Assembly: GCA_039794405.1 (NCBI GenBank) | Contig: JBDIVL010000007.1 | Coordinates: forward strand, 1-64,000 | Length of the DNA: 64,000 bases | Reading direction: 5' to 3' | DNA from: JBDIVL01 sp039794405 | Lineage (GTDB): Bacteria > Planctomycetota > Brocadiia > Brocadiales > Brocadiaceae | Part shown: one piece after another, positions 8,677 through 17,585 of the stretch | Layout of the letters: each line of letters opens with the position of its first letter | Numbering within the stretch: position 1 is the first letter of the stretch | Notes under the pieces: generated by a model | The model's database searches: none | Seen by the model: the letters and a program-made list of their open reading frames with translations, nothing else | What the model was told of the DNA's origin: nothing | Translations under genes and position numbers: made by a program

Positions 8677-11600
8677 ATGAATAAGATTACACGGATTTTT
8701 TTGTTTTTTTGTGTGTTTTTTCTCTTATTTTTAAACTATAGTTATGCGCAAGTTATACCTCAGACGAACTGGAGCTTATTATATGTGGATAGCGAGGAGC
8801 TTATAGGGGAGAATGGGGCTGCAACAAATGCCTTTGATGGAAATACCAGTACCCTCTGGCATACGAAGTGGTTCAATGGTAGCACCCCTCTGCCTCATGA
8901 GATCCAAATCGATCTTGGGGCAACCTACGATGTGAGTGGATTCCGTTACTTGCCACGCCAGGATGGTGGGGTGAATGGACGGATAGGTCAATATGAGTTC
9001 TATGTAAGCACCGATGGAATAAACTGGGGTACCGCTGTAGCGACAGGGACATTCGCAAATAGTGTTACAGAAAAAGAGGTACTCTTTGCCCAGACAACAG
9101 CACAGTACATTCGCCTGAGGGCACTGACAGAGGTCAATGGTAATCCGTGGACATCCATGGCAGAAATCAGTGTGTTGGGCAGTTTATCATCAGGAAATCA
9201 AGCACCGAATGGGGTAATTGATACACCGGGTGGTAATTTGACAATCAATGTTGGTGATTCAGTAAACTTTACCGGAACGGGAACAGACCTTGATAACAAT
9301 ACACCACTAACGTATCTATGGGACTTCGGTGATCCAGCAATTGCTGATTCAACTCAGGAAGACCCCGGATCAGTGCAGTTTAACAATACAGGGGTCTTTA
9401 CCGTCACCTTTACCGTTACTGATGCCCTTGGGCTTTCCGATCCTACACCTGCAACCCGTACGATAACTGTACAAAGCACTACAGGTGGCCCTATTCCCAA
9501 AACAGGCTGGAGCTTGTTATATGTGGATAGCGAGGAGCTTATAGGAGAGAATGGGGCTGCAACAAATGCCTTTGATGGAAATACCAGTACCCTCTGGCAT
9601 ACGAAGTGGTTCAATGGTAGCACCCCTCTACCTCATGAGATCCAAATCGATCTTGGGGCAACCTACGATGTGAGTGGATTCCGTTACTTGCCACGCCAGG
9701 ATGGTGGGGTGAATGGACGGATAGGTCAATATGAGTTCTATGTAAGCACCGATGGAATAAACTGGGGTACCGCTGTAGCGACAGGGACATTCGCAAATAG
9801 TGTTACAGAAAAAGAGGTACTCTTTGCCCAGACAACAGCACAGTACATTCGCCTGAGGGCACTGACAGAGGTCAATGGTAATCCGTGGACATCCATGGCA
9901 GAAATCAATGTGTTGGGCAGTTTATCATCAGGAAATCAAGCACCGAATGGGGTAATTGATACACCGGGTGGTAATTTGACAATCAGTGTTGGTGATTCAG
10001 TAAACTTTACCGGAACGGGAACAGACCTTGATAACAATACACCACTAACATATCTATGGGACTTCGGTGATCCAGCAATCGCCGATTCAACACAGGAAGA
10101 CCCTGGATCAGTACAATTTAACAATACAGGGGTCTTTACCGTCACCTTTACCGTCACTGATGCCCTTGGACTGGCTGACCCTACACCTGAGACCCGTACG
10201 ATTACCGTAAATACAGCAGAAAATCAGGCACCGGATGGGGCGATCGATACACCGAACGGAGACATTACAATCGATGCTGGAAGCCTGGTGAACTTTACCG
10301 GTACCGGGACTGACCCGGATAATAATATACCATTGACCTATCTATGGAATTTTGGCGATCCAGCAATTGCCGATTCAACACAGGAAGACCCTGGATCAGT
10401 ACAATTCAACAATACAGGTACATTTACTGTTACCTTTACTGTTACTGATGCCCTCGGACTGGCTGACCCCACGCCTGCAACCCGTGTGATAATCGTACAA
10501 AGTCCTCCGGAAGAGAATCAGGCACCAAATGGCCTAATAGATACACCGAGTGGAAATTTGACGATTACCATCGGTGATTCAATAAATTTTACCGGTACCG
10601 GAACTGATCCAGACAATAATACACCACTAACGTATCTCTGGAACTTTGGTGACCCGGCGCTTGCCGATTCAACACAGGAAGATCCCGGATTGGTACAATT
10701 CAACAATACAGGTACATTTACTGTTACCTTTACCGTCACTGACGTCCTTGGGCTTTCCGACCCTACGCCTGCAACCCGTACAATTACCGTAAATACAGCA
10801 GAAAATCAGGCACCGGATGGGGCGATCGATACACCGAACGGAGACATTACAATCGATGCTGGAAGCCTGGTGAACTTTACCGGTACCGGGACTGACCCGG
10901 ATAATAATATACCATTGACCTATCTATGGAATTTTGGCGATCCAGCAATTGCCGATTCAACACAAGAAGACCCCGGATCAGTACAATTTAACAATATAGG
11001 GACCTTTACCGTTACCTTTACCATCACTGATGCCCTCGGACTTTCTGACCCTACGCCTGCAACCCGTACGATTACCGTACAAAGTACAACAGGTGGCCCT
11101 ATTCCCAAAACAGGCTGGAGCTTGTTATATGTGGATAGCGAGGAGCTTGTAGGAGAGAATGGGGCTGCAACAAATGCCTTCGATGGAAATACCAATACCC
11201 TCTGGCACACACAATATTCGAGTAATAATCCGCCTCATCCCCATGAGATACAAATCAATCTTGGTAATATTTACAATATTCACGGCTTTCGCTATTTACC
11301 GCGTCAGGATAATAGTTCAATCGGACAAATCAATTTTTACGAGTTTTATGTGAGCAATGATGGAACAAACTGGGATAACCCTGTAGTAACCGGGGCCTTT
11401 GTTGATGACCCAACGGAAAAAGAGGTTTTGTTTACACCTATGACAGGTCAATTTGTACGTTTGAAGGCATTAAATGAGGTTCACGGATTTGTATGGACCT
11501 CGATGGCAGAAATAAATGTCCTCGGTAATTCATCAAGTAATCAGGCACCAAACGGGGTAATCAACACCCCATCCTGGCATACAATAATAAATGTAGGAGA

Positions 11601-13203
11601 TTCAGTTGACTTTTCAGGAACAGGAACAGACCCTGATAATAATACACCATTGACCTACCAATGGAACTTTGGTGATCCTGGAATTGGTATTTCTACAGCA
11701 GAAGACCCAGGATTAATCCAGTTTAACAACCCGGGAACTTTTGTTGTGACCTTTACGGTCACCGATGCCCTTGGGCGTTCTGATCCTATCCCGGCAGTCC
11801 GTGTTATAACTGCAAGTGACGGCAGTTTTATCAGTGGAAATATCATTCCTCAAACATACTGGAATTTATGGTATGTAGACAGCGAAGAGCATGTAGGTGA
11901 AGATGGGGCAGCAGCAAATGCCTTTGATGGAAATACCAATACTCTCTGGCATACGAAATGGCTTAATGGTAGTCCACCTCTGCCTCATGAGATCCAGATC
12001 GATCTTGGAGCAATCTATAATATCAGTGGTTTCAGATATTCACCACGTCAGGACGGCGGAGTAAATGGCCGGATTGGTCAATACGAATTTTATGCGAGTT
12101 CTGATGGAATAAATTGGGGTAACCCGGTAATTGGGGGCACCTTCGTAAATGATGGAACAGAAAAAGAAGTCTTATTCAATCAGAAGACTGCCCAATTCAT
12201 CCGTCTACGGGCAGCTACCGAGGTCAATGGCAACCCATGGACTTCAATAGCAGAGATAAACGTATTACACCAGTGCTCGGACCCTTCTGTCCAGATTCTC
12301 CAACCTTCAAACTATCATGTGCAACCACCGGGTAATCTTTTCGTGTCAACTGCTGCATGCCTAGATACTGACCTTGGAGTAAAATTTACTGTGGATGGCG
12401 GTTCAGCGAATGGTGGAATAGATTATCTGGTTTATTCCCCGCCCTTCGAAGCCAACTTTTCAAATTTGAGTCTTTCCGAACATATCATTGAGACCTTTGT
12501 TGTTGATGCCTTAGGAAATCCCGTTTCGGGCAATATGACATACGACAAGGCAACGCAAGTTGGTATTGGTGATTATTATGTTGCAGCGGGAAACAGTAAC
12601 ACATTTGGAGTCGGAGATGATGACTCTTCGGACGATGAATCAACGGACGGAAGAAATACAGGAGGAGGATATACGCCTATATTAAATAATCTCCTTACAT
12701 TGGCAAAAAATTATCCACATACGGTTGTTAATGAAGGAGTACCGGGAGATAAAACAATCAACGGATTATCACGAATCCCGTCGCTTCTTGAAAAATATCC
12801 CTATGCTCAACATTACCTTGTTCAATATGGAACCAATGATTCGGGCGGTTTACTACCCGTCCCAAGTGGAAAAGGTTTGAACCCGGGCGATAGTGGATAT
12901 CCGGGTTCCTTTAAAGATAGAATGCAACAAATCATAACCTTGATCAACAATGCAGGAAAAGAAGTATGTCTTGCAAAGGTACCGTTTACACTTGTCTCTA
13001 CAGCAAGAAATACCGTAATCCAGGATTACAATATTGTTATTGATGAATTAAAAGGGGATGCAACAAATAATATATCGGTGACGCCTCCTGATTTCTACAC
13101 GTATTTTGAAGCACATCAGGAAGAATTCTTTGATGAGCTTCATCCTAATGGTACCGGGTATCGTTCAATGGCTAATCTTTGGTTTACTGCACTAAGTCAA
13201 TAA
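8677..13203 (+). CDS. Giant secreted discoidin/PKD protein with C-terminal SGNH hydrolase
   Basis: 1508 residues with a signal peptide (1-25). Order: discoidin (F5/8C, CBM32-like) 29-170, PKD 175-268, discoidin 271-416, four PKD repeats 421-800, discoidin 808-955, PKD 957-1050, discoidin 1057-1195, an Ig-like linker 1197-1290, then an SGNH/GDSL hydrolase from about 1297. The hydrolase keeps GTND (block III) and DELHPN (block V). Block I reads GNSNT instead of the usual GDS, with the nucleophile serine kept. The first discoidin-PKD pair is duplicated in tandem with a 738-bp (246-codon) period and near-identical DNA. Expected role: carbohydrate binding with deacylation of polysaccharide outside the cell. 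The ATG at 8677 follows the G tract; a TTG just before it is less likely. Confidence 0.9.
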   Translation: MNKITRIFLFFCVFFLLFLNYSYAQVIPQTNWSLLYVDSEELIGENGAATNAFDGNTSTLWHTKWFNGSTPLPHEIQIDLGATYDVSGFRYLPRQDGGVNGRIGQYEFYVSTDGINWGTAVATGTFANSVTEKEVLFAQTTAQYIRLRALTEVNGNPWTSMAEISVLGSLSSGNQAPNGVIDTPGGNLTINVGDSVNFTGTGTDLDNNTPLTYLWDFGDPAIADSTQEDPGSVQFNNTGVFTVTFTVTDALGLSDPTPATRTITVQSTTGGPIPKTGWSLLYVDSEELIGENGAATNAFDGNTSTLWHTKWFNGSTPLPHEIQIDLGATYDVSGFRYLPRQDGGVNGRIGQYEFYVSTDGINWGTAVATGTFANSVTEKEVLFAQTTAQYIRLRALTEVNGNPWTSMAEINVLGSLSSGNQAPNGVIDTPGGNLTISVGDSVNFTGTGTDLDNNTPLTYLWDFGDPAIADSTQEDPGSVQFNNTGVFTVTFTVTDALGLADPTPETRTITVNTAENQAPDGAIDTPNGDITIDAGSLVNFTGTGTDPDNNIPLTYLWNFGDPAIADSTQEDPGSVQFNNTGTFTVTFTVTDALGLADPTPATRVIIVQSPPEENQAPNGLIDTPSGNLTITIGDSINFTGTGTDPDNNTPLTYLWNFGDPALADSTQEDPGLVQFNNTGTFTVTFTVTDVLGLSDPTPATRTITVNTAENQAPDGAIDTPNGDITIDAGSLVNFTGTGTDPDNNIPLTYLWNFGDPAIADSTQEDPGSVQFNNIGTFTVTFTITDALGLSDPTPATRTITVQSTTGGPIPKTGWSLLYVDSEELVGENGAATNAFDGNTNTLWHTQYSSNNPPHPHEIQINLGNIYNIHGFRYLPRQDNSSIGQINFYEFYVSNDGTNWDNPVVTGAFVDDPTEKEVLFTPMTGQFVRLKALNEVHGFVWTSMAEINVLGNSSSNQAPNGVINTPSWHTIINVGDSVDFSGTGTDPDNNTPLTYQWNFGDPGIGISTAEDPGLIQFNNPGTFVVTFTVTDALGRSDPIPAVRVITASDGSFISGNIIPQTYWNLWYVDSEEHVGEDGAAANAFDGNTNTLWHTKWLNGSPPLPHEIQIDLGAIYNISGFRYSPRQDGGVNGRIGQYEFYASSDGINWGNPVIGGTFVNDGTEKEVLFNQKTAQFIRLRAATEVNGNPWTSIAEINVLHQCSDPSVQILQPSNYHVQPPGNLFVSTAACLDTDLGVKFTVDGGSANGGIDYLVYSPPFEANFSNLSLSEHIIETFVVDALGNPVSGNMTYDKATQVGIGDYYVAAGNSNTFGVGDDDSSDDESTDGRNTGGGYTPILNNLLTLAKNYPHTVVNEGVPGDKTINGLSRIPSLLEKYPYAQHYLVQYGTNDSGGLLPVPSGKGLNPGDSGYPGSFKDRMQQIITLINNAGKEVCLAKVPFTLVSTARNTVIQDYNIVIDELKGDATNNISVTPPDFYTYFEAHQEEFFDELHPNGTGYRSMANLWFTALSQ
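8770..10200 (+). repeat. Intragenic 738-bp tandem duplication
   Basis: Sequence from about 8770 recurs 738 bases downstream (8781 matches 9519, for example) with only scattered differences through the discoidin and PKD segments. The period is exactly 246 codons, so the frame is kept. Further PKD copies (10219-11090) repeat at lower identity with a 585-bp period (10219 and 10804). Confidence 0.9.
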
Positions 13204-13214
13204 GGAGAAAATAT

Positions 13215-13658
13215 ATGAAAAGGATTGTATTCATTCTTTTTTTGCTTCCCGCGGTTTGTTTCTCTATAGGATACAAATTTTTACATGCACAAGAGACACC
13301 GGTAAAAGGTTCCATATACAGGGAAATTCATACTACGACATTTTCACCTCTTTTTCGTGCTTTGAAACGAGGCGATGTCGACACGATAAAGAAATATATC
13401 TCCGAAGAGATGTATAATGAATACAAAGTCTTGTTAGAGGAGAACAAAGATTACCCGAATTTTCTCAGAAATTTCTATCGGGGTGCCAAATTCCGAAGAG
13501 ACAAGATCGTGCAAGTTAATAATAACATCGTTGCTAATATCGTTGTTAAATACAAAAATGGTGACAGCAATCTTACTAAGTTACAATTGAAGAAGGGAAA
13601 GGATCAGGTTTGGAAAATAGAGAAAACAATCATGGAGAAACCAATAAAATCGAGATAA
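13215..13658 (+). CDS. Small secreted protein of unknown function
   Basis: 147 residues. The ATG at 13215 is preferred because AAGGAGA lies 7 nt upstream, overlapping the stop of the preceding gene; the two are surely cotranscribed. A signal peptide (residues 1-25, likely cut after LHA) is followed by a mostly helical basic domain with SPLFRALKRGDVDTIKKYI and a C-terminal strand pattern ending KKGKDQVWKIEK. This resembles NTF2-like/DUF4878-type folds in layout, but I do not recognise a family with certainty. Its position suggests a role beside the large discoidin/SGNH protein. Confidence 0.7.
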   Translation: MKRIVFILFLLPAVCFSIGYKFLHAQETPVKGSIYREIHTTTFSPLFRALKRGDVDTIKKYISEEMYNEYKVLLEENKDYPNFLRNFYRGAKFRRDKIVQVNNNIVANIVVKYKNGDSNLTKLQLKKGKDQVWKIEKTIMEKPIKSR

Positions 13659-14335
13659 CTTTGCTTGTTTCACTTAATTGAGTAGAGTTTTTATAAGCAA
13701 TCAGCTATCAGCGGTCAGCCTGCATTTACCTCCTCCATTGCTGAAAGCTATAGTAATACAAAAATGAAACCGAACAAAATGAACCAGAATTTGATTACAT
13801 CAGCCACTGGCACGTACAAACCAGTTTATCCTTACTACCCTTTTAGCGTTAAAATCCTCAACATATACAGAACCGTAGTAATATTTGGTTTCATCCTCCG
13901 TTATATACAATATAACGTTTTACTTGACATAACGCACAATTTCAGTAAGGTGGTTGTTTCCGAAATTATCTTAAATCCCGATTTTATCTTGTAGGCAAAC
14001 TTAGGAATTTAGTAAGGGGTGAAATGATTATACAGATAAAACAACGGCAAATCCCACAGGGATGACGTCTCTCCACAGGTTTCTCATGCCACCTTTCGGG
14101 GTTCAAAATCTTTCTTCTGCTTTTTGCTATAATAATGACATCCCTTCGGGATTGGGAATCACAAAATGCATTGATGCCATAATCACCGCATCTCTTTGGG
14201 ATTGAGGAAACTGAAAAGAAATAGGATTGTTAAACGAAGCGGGTATCATAGCTGTAGCCATTTATTTTCCCGTGTTTTCCTTCGTTTTTCTCTGCACTCT
14301 CCATACCCTCGGCAGTGAACCATTCCGCTTGTATT
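13659..14335. other. Intergenic region with repeats
   Basis: It carries a TGATAGCTGA-family copy (13696-13752). At 14046-14215 it has several words of the type ATCCCACAGGGATGAC, CATCCCTTCGGGATTGG and TCTCTTTGGGATTG: short G/C-rich inverted units of a dispersed intergenic repeat. An open frame at 13764-13994 lacks a ribosome site and is not called. Confidence 0.5.
13696..13752. repeat. Dispersed TGATAGCTGA-type repeat
   Basis: GCAATCAGCTATCAGCGGTC and TTGCTGAAAGCTATAG match the words of the copies at 2279, 16131 and 50755, here in the opposite orientation to 2279. Confidence 0.55.
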
Positions 14336-15034
14336 CTATCTGTTATCAAAATAACTCTTAAAGAAACCAGGTGCCTCTGCTTCGAAAGTTAGCTCTTTGC
14401 CACTGCGTGGATGCCTAAAAGTTAGAGATTGTGAATGAAGGGCTAAACGGCTTTTTGGCTCCCCTTTTTTCCCATATTTATCATCACCAACGAGCGGATG
14501 TCCCTTTTCGGAGAAGTGAACCCGTATCTGGTTCTTCTTACCCGTTAATAATTCAATTTCCAGCAAACTAAATTTCTTTGCTTCTTTTATAACTCTGTAA
14601 CGGGTTTTTGCTAATTCCCCTTTTCTGCTATCCTTAACCGAAAAAACCTCATAATCCTCATTTTCCGTTAAATACGAAGTGATTATCCCGCTTTTTTCAG
14701 TTAATATTCCATGGACCACCGCTATGTACTTTTTCTTGACGTTTTTCCACTGCAGTTTAAGATTTTCTTTGGCTTCAAAACTCTTGGCAAACACAAGAAC
14801 ACCGGAAGTATCACGGTCCAGTCGATGCACAACAAAAAGCTGTTTTTTTGATTTAAGGCTGCCCTTGCGTATATAGTTAGTTAAAATGTGATGGGCTGTT
14901 TTTTCTTTTTCATACGGTGCTTTTACCGTTAATAAGCCGGCGCTCTTATCGATAACAATAATATCCCGGTCTTCATAGAGAATCGTTAAGCCTCTGGGTC
15001 TATGTCTATAAGGTATTGGTTTTATTTCTTTCAT
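14336..15034 (-). CDS. RluA-family RNA pseudouridine synthase
   Basis: 232 residues from the ATG at 15034. A longer frame from a TTG at 15127 adds 31 residues unlike the family. The catalytic aspartate sits in VVHRLDRDTSGVLVFAKS, followed by the family motifs YLTENEDYEVF, LLTGKKNQIRVHF and GHPLVGDDKYG. No S4 domain precedes the catalytic domain, so it resembles the short RluA/RluE-like or TruC-like enzymes. It isomerises uridine in rRNA or tRNA in the cytoplasm; the exact target is not predictable. No strong ribosome site is visible. Confidence 0.9.
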   Translation of the reverse strand: MKEIKPIPYRHRPRGLTILYEDRDIIVIDKSAGLLTVKAPYEKEKTAHHILTNYIRKGSLKSKKQLFVVHRLDRDTSGVLVFAKSFEAKENLKLQWKNVKKKYIAVVHGILTEKSGIITSYLTENEDYEVFSVKDSRKGELAKTRYRVIKEAKKFSLLEIELLTGKKNQIRVHFSEKGHPLVGDDKYGKKGEPKSRLALHSQSLTFRHPRSGKELTFEAEAPGFFKSYFDNR

Positions 15035-15181
15035 GGTATAAATATAAGCGGGATAGCGGAATGTGTCAATGAAAATAGGGAATGGAGAGACACTTATGGA
15101 TTCAGTAACAATTGCCCACGTAATCAAGACCTTAAATGATACTCACGTGCAAATCTAACCGATTTCAGGAGTATTGTCAGA

Positions 15182-15211
15182 GTTGGTTCAATCAGCCACG
15201 ATTGAACCAAC
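15182..15211. repeat. Perfect 12-bp inverted repeat of the GGTTCAATC family
   Basis: GTTGGTTCAATC (15182-15193), a 6-base loop, then GATTGAACCAAC (15200-15211). The same words occur near 720, 40791 and 55768. It lies between two convergently spaced leftward genes and is followed by another hairpin of the type CCCCTCTCCC/GGGGACAAAGAGAGG. Confidence 0.7.
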
Positions 15212-15282
15212 CTTGAAAGAACCCCTCTCCCTTACCCCCTCCAGAAGGGGACAAAGAGAGGGATGATTGTTTCTCAGCCTCG

Positions 15283-16080
15283 CTAGGGTTTTGAATCCCC
15301 TCGCAGTTCATGTAAACGATCACGCACTTTCTTCATATCTTCCCATACCTTGGCCTTATCATTTGGATTTCTTAAAAGGTAGGCTGGATGAAAGGTAACC
15401 ATAAAGGGGATACCCTTATACTCATGGAATTTCCCTCTTAAAGTGCCGACCGGTGCCTTTGTATTGAGCAGCGTTTGGGCAGCAAAGGTTCCAAGGGCAC
15501 ATAAAACTTTTGGCTTAATTATCTCTATCTGTTTAATAAGGTATGGCATACAAAGGACAATCTCTTCCGGAAGGGGATTACGATTTCCGGGAGGACGGCA
15601 CTTCAGGACGTTTGCAATATAAACGTCACTACGGTCCATACCAATAGCTTTAATAATCTTGTTCAGCAATTGGCCCGCACGACCAACAAAGGGTTCGCCC
15701 TGAAGGTCTTCGTCACGGCCCGGCGCCTCACCTACAAACATAAGGTCTGCCATGGGGCTGCCAACACCGAAGACGAGATTAGTCCGCGATTTACTCAGGG
15801 GACATTTATGACAAACCAGCATCTCCTGTCGCAATTCTTCCAGGAGTTTCATCCTTCTTTCTTTCTCATCCATACAAACCTGCCCCCTGAAAGATTCCAC
15901 CTCGAAATGGTTCTCAGTACATTTCTCCTCAGTAAGAGGTCCTTGTGAGGACAATTTTACTACATTATTCGGTTTAGCAAGGGTAATTACATCTATACCG
16001 AAGCCTTTCTCCATCTCGGCTCTCATTTTAACAACACGCAAGATAGATGTTAACTCTTTTTTTATTCCGTCCAGGTACAT
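15283..16080 (-). CDS. Uracil-DNA glycosylase, family 4 (iron-sulfur type)
   Basis: 265 residues. The catalytic core starts near residue 80 after an extension with no motif I recognise. Four cluster cysteines are visible: two in MLVCHKCPLSK, one in NVLKCRPPGNR and one in EEIVLCMPYL. The uracil-site motif is FVGEAPGRDEDLQGEPFVGR and the second catalytic motif is VTFHPAYLLRNP. It removes uracil from DNA at the start of base-excision repair. The product is sometimes annotated as a phage SPO1 polymerase-related protein. Confidence 0.93.
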   Translation of the reverse strand: MYLDGIKKELTSILRVVKMRAEMEKGFGIDVITLAKPNNVVKLSSQGPLTEEKCTENHFEVESFRGQVCMDEKERRMKLLEELRQEMLVCHKCPLSKSRTNLVFGVGSPMADLMFVGEAPGRDEDLQGEPFVGRAGQLLNKIIKAIGMDRSDVYIANVLKCRPPGNRNPLPEEIVLCMPYLIKQIEIIKPKVLCALGTFAAQTLLNTKAPVGTLRGKFHEYKGIPFMVTFHPAYLLRNPNDKAKVWEDMKKVRDRLHELRGDSKP

Positions 16081-16086
16081 AATAAA

Positions 16087-16186
16087 GCGCTAGCGAGGCA
16101 AAGCTTCAGATCGATAAAAGAGATCACAAGCTGTCAGCAATCAGTTATCAGCAGTTAGGCAGAAGCTGATAGCTGATTGTTTATAT
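16087..16186. repeat. Composite dispersed repeat (GCGAGG-AAAG unit plus TGATAGCTGA unit)
   Basis: GCGAGGCAAAGCTTCAGATC and ATAAAAGAGA are followed by TCAGCAATCAGTTATCAGC and AGCTGATAGCTGATTG. The same two units occur in the same order at 50714-50775, so they probably travel together. Confidence 0.55.
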
Positions 16187-16282
16187 AATACTTATTGGTA
16201 AAGATAAACCGCCTATAAAATTTTTAACCGGTATATGGGCTACCGAAAGCTGTTTTGCGCCAGATGTTACTTTTGGAGTGAT

Positions 16283-17317
16283 TTACTCTTTTGATGAAAG
16301 CGCCTTTTCTATCTCTTTAAGAATGAGTTGCTGCACCTGCTCAATATTACCTTGTATCTCACAACCGGCTGCATATTTATGGCCACCTCCACCAAACTTT
16401 TTCGCAACGGTATTAACATCAAATCCATTCCGACTCCTTAAGCTTACCTTAACCCAATTGGGCTCCTTCATTTCACGAAATAATACACCAATAGAAACAC
16501 CATCAATCGATACAGGAATATCAGCAAACTCTTGTGTATCGATAGCATTAACATTTGTCTTCTCTAGCATTTCTCTCGTTAACCAAACAGTAGCAATCCG
16601 GTTTCCAAGGTAAAGGTTGATGGTATTAAGCACCTGGGCATGTAATTGGATCAAATTATAAGGATTTGTATTGTAAACGTATTTGGAAATCTCTGTATGT
16701 CTTGCCCCACATTCAATAAGAAATGCAGCCGCCCTGAGGGCTTCCGGTGTGGTATTTGCGTGAGTAAACCGGCCTGTATCGGTCACAATTGCAACATACA
16801 GGGCAGTAGCAATGTCTGGTGTAATATTGATGTTTATCTCTTTAAGGAGGGAGAGAATAATTTCTCCGGTCGCACACATGTCCGCTAATACCCAATTGAA
16901 ATTGCCAAAATACTCATTAGAAATATGGTGGTCTATATTGATAATTATCGCATCTTTGGGAATAATCTCTTTTATCTTGCCAATCCGATCAAGCGTAGGA
17001 CAATCGAGGGTAAAAATGACCTCGGGCGGTTCTTTCGGAAGTTCAGGGTAGATATATGTTCCTGTATTAGGAACAATGAATTTAAAAATTTGTGGAACAG
17101 GCGAGTCATTAGCGATACAAACGGACTTTCCTTTATCTCTTAACGCACAGTAAAGTGCTACCTCGGATCCAATACCATCCCCGTCTGCACGGACATGGGT
17201 GGTAATGAGAAAATGGTGGTAACGCTTTATCGCATTATGAATATCACTTACCTTCGTGGCAACATCTTTCATCTGAAAACACTCCTTATTATCATTGGAA
17301 TCTAATTTCGGCATCAT
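16283..17317 (-). CDS. DHH-family phosphoesterase (NrnA-like oligoribonuclease / pAp phosphatase)
   Basis: 344 residues with DHH and DHHA1 domains. Metal-binding motifs: HVRADGDGIGSE, an aspartate in FTLDCPTLDRIG, the DHH motif NIDHHISNEYFG, and VAIVTDTGRFTHANT. The DHHA1 RNA-binding end has KFGGGGHKYAAGC. It degrades 2-5-nt RNAs and dephosphorylates 3'-phosphoadenosine 5'-phosphate. The first Met or an internal Met 15 residues later could be used; AAAGGTG precedes the first. Confidence 0.93.
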   Translation of the reverse strand: MMPKLDSNDNKECFQMKDVATKVSDIHNAIKRYHHFLITTHVRADGDGIGSEVALYCALRDKGKSVCIANDSPVPQIFKFIVPNTGTYIYPELPKEPPEVIFTLDCPTLDRIGKIKEIIPKDAIIINIDHHISNEYFGNFNWVLADMCATGEIILSLLKEININITPDIATALYVAIVTDTGRFTHANTTPEALRAAAFLIECGARHTEISKYVYNTNPYNLIQLHAQVLNTINLYLGNRIATVWLTREMLEKTNVNAIDTQEFADIPVSIDGVSIGVLFREMKEPNWVKVSLRSRNGFDVNTVAKKFGGGGHKYAAGCEIQGNIEQVQQLILKEIEKALSSKE

Positions 17318-17585
17318 AGCTACACCTTTTTAGAAAATGATGAAGATGGAGATGGAGGAATTTGATTGTGACTTGCCCCACTATGCTTCTTTAAGATGTT
17401 TATTTATGCCAGGATTCTCCTCAGAAAGAATAGAAATTATATGTCATGCGAGTCCCTTTGTCAAACTTCTTTTCCCTTGCATTTTATTTGCAGATAAGTT
17501 ACCATTAATCCGTTATGTTCTGACTTATCTATTTTAATGTATGTAAAGGATTCGAGTATTGTTTCAATAAGTGTGGGGGATATTT

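Noticed and set aside
10219..11090. Regular repeats that could be mistaken for a CRISPR or satellite array
   Set aside because: They are PKD domain repeats inside one continuous coding frame, with no spacers.
13764..13994. 76-codon open frame after the small secreted protein
   Set aside because: AT-rich, no ribosome site, starts within a dispersed-repeat region.
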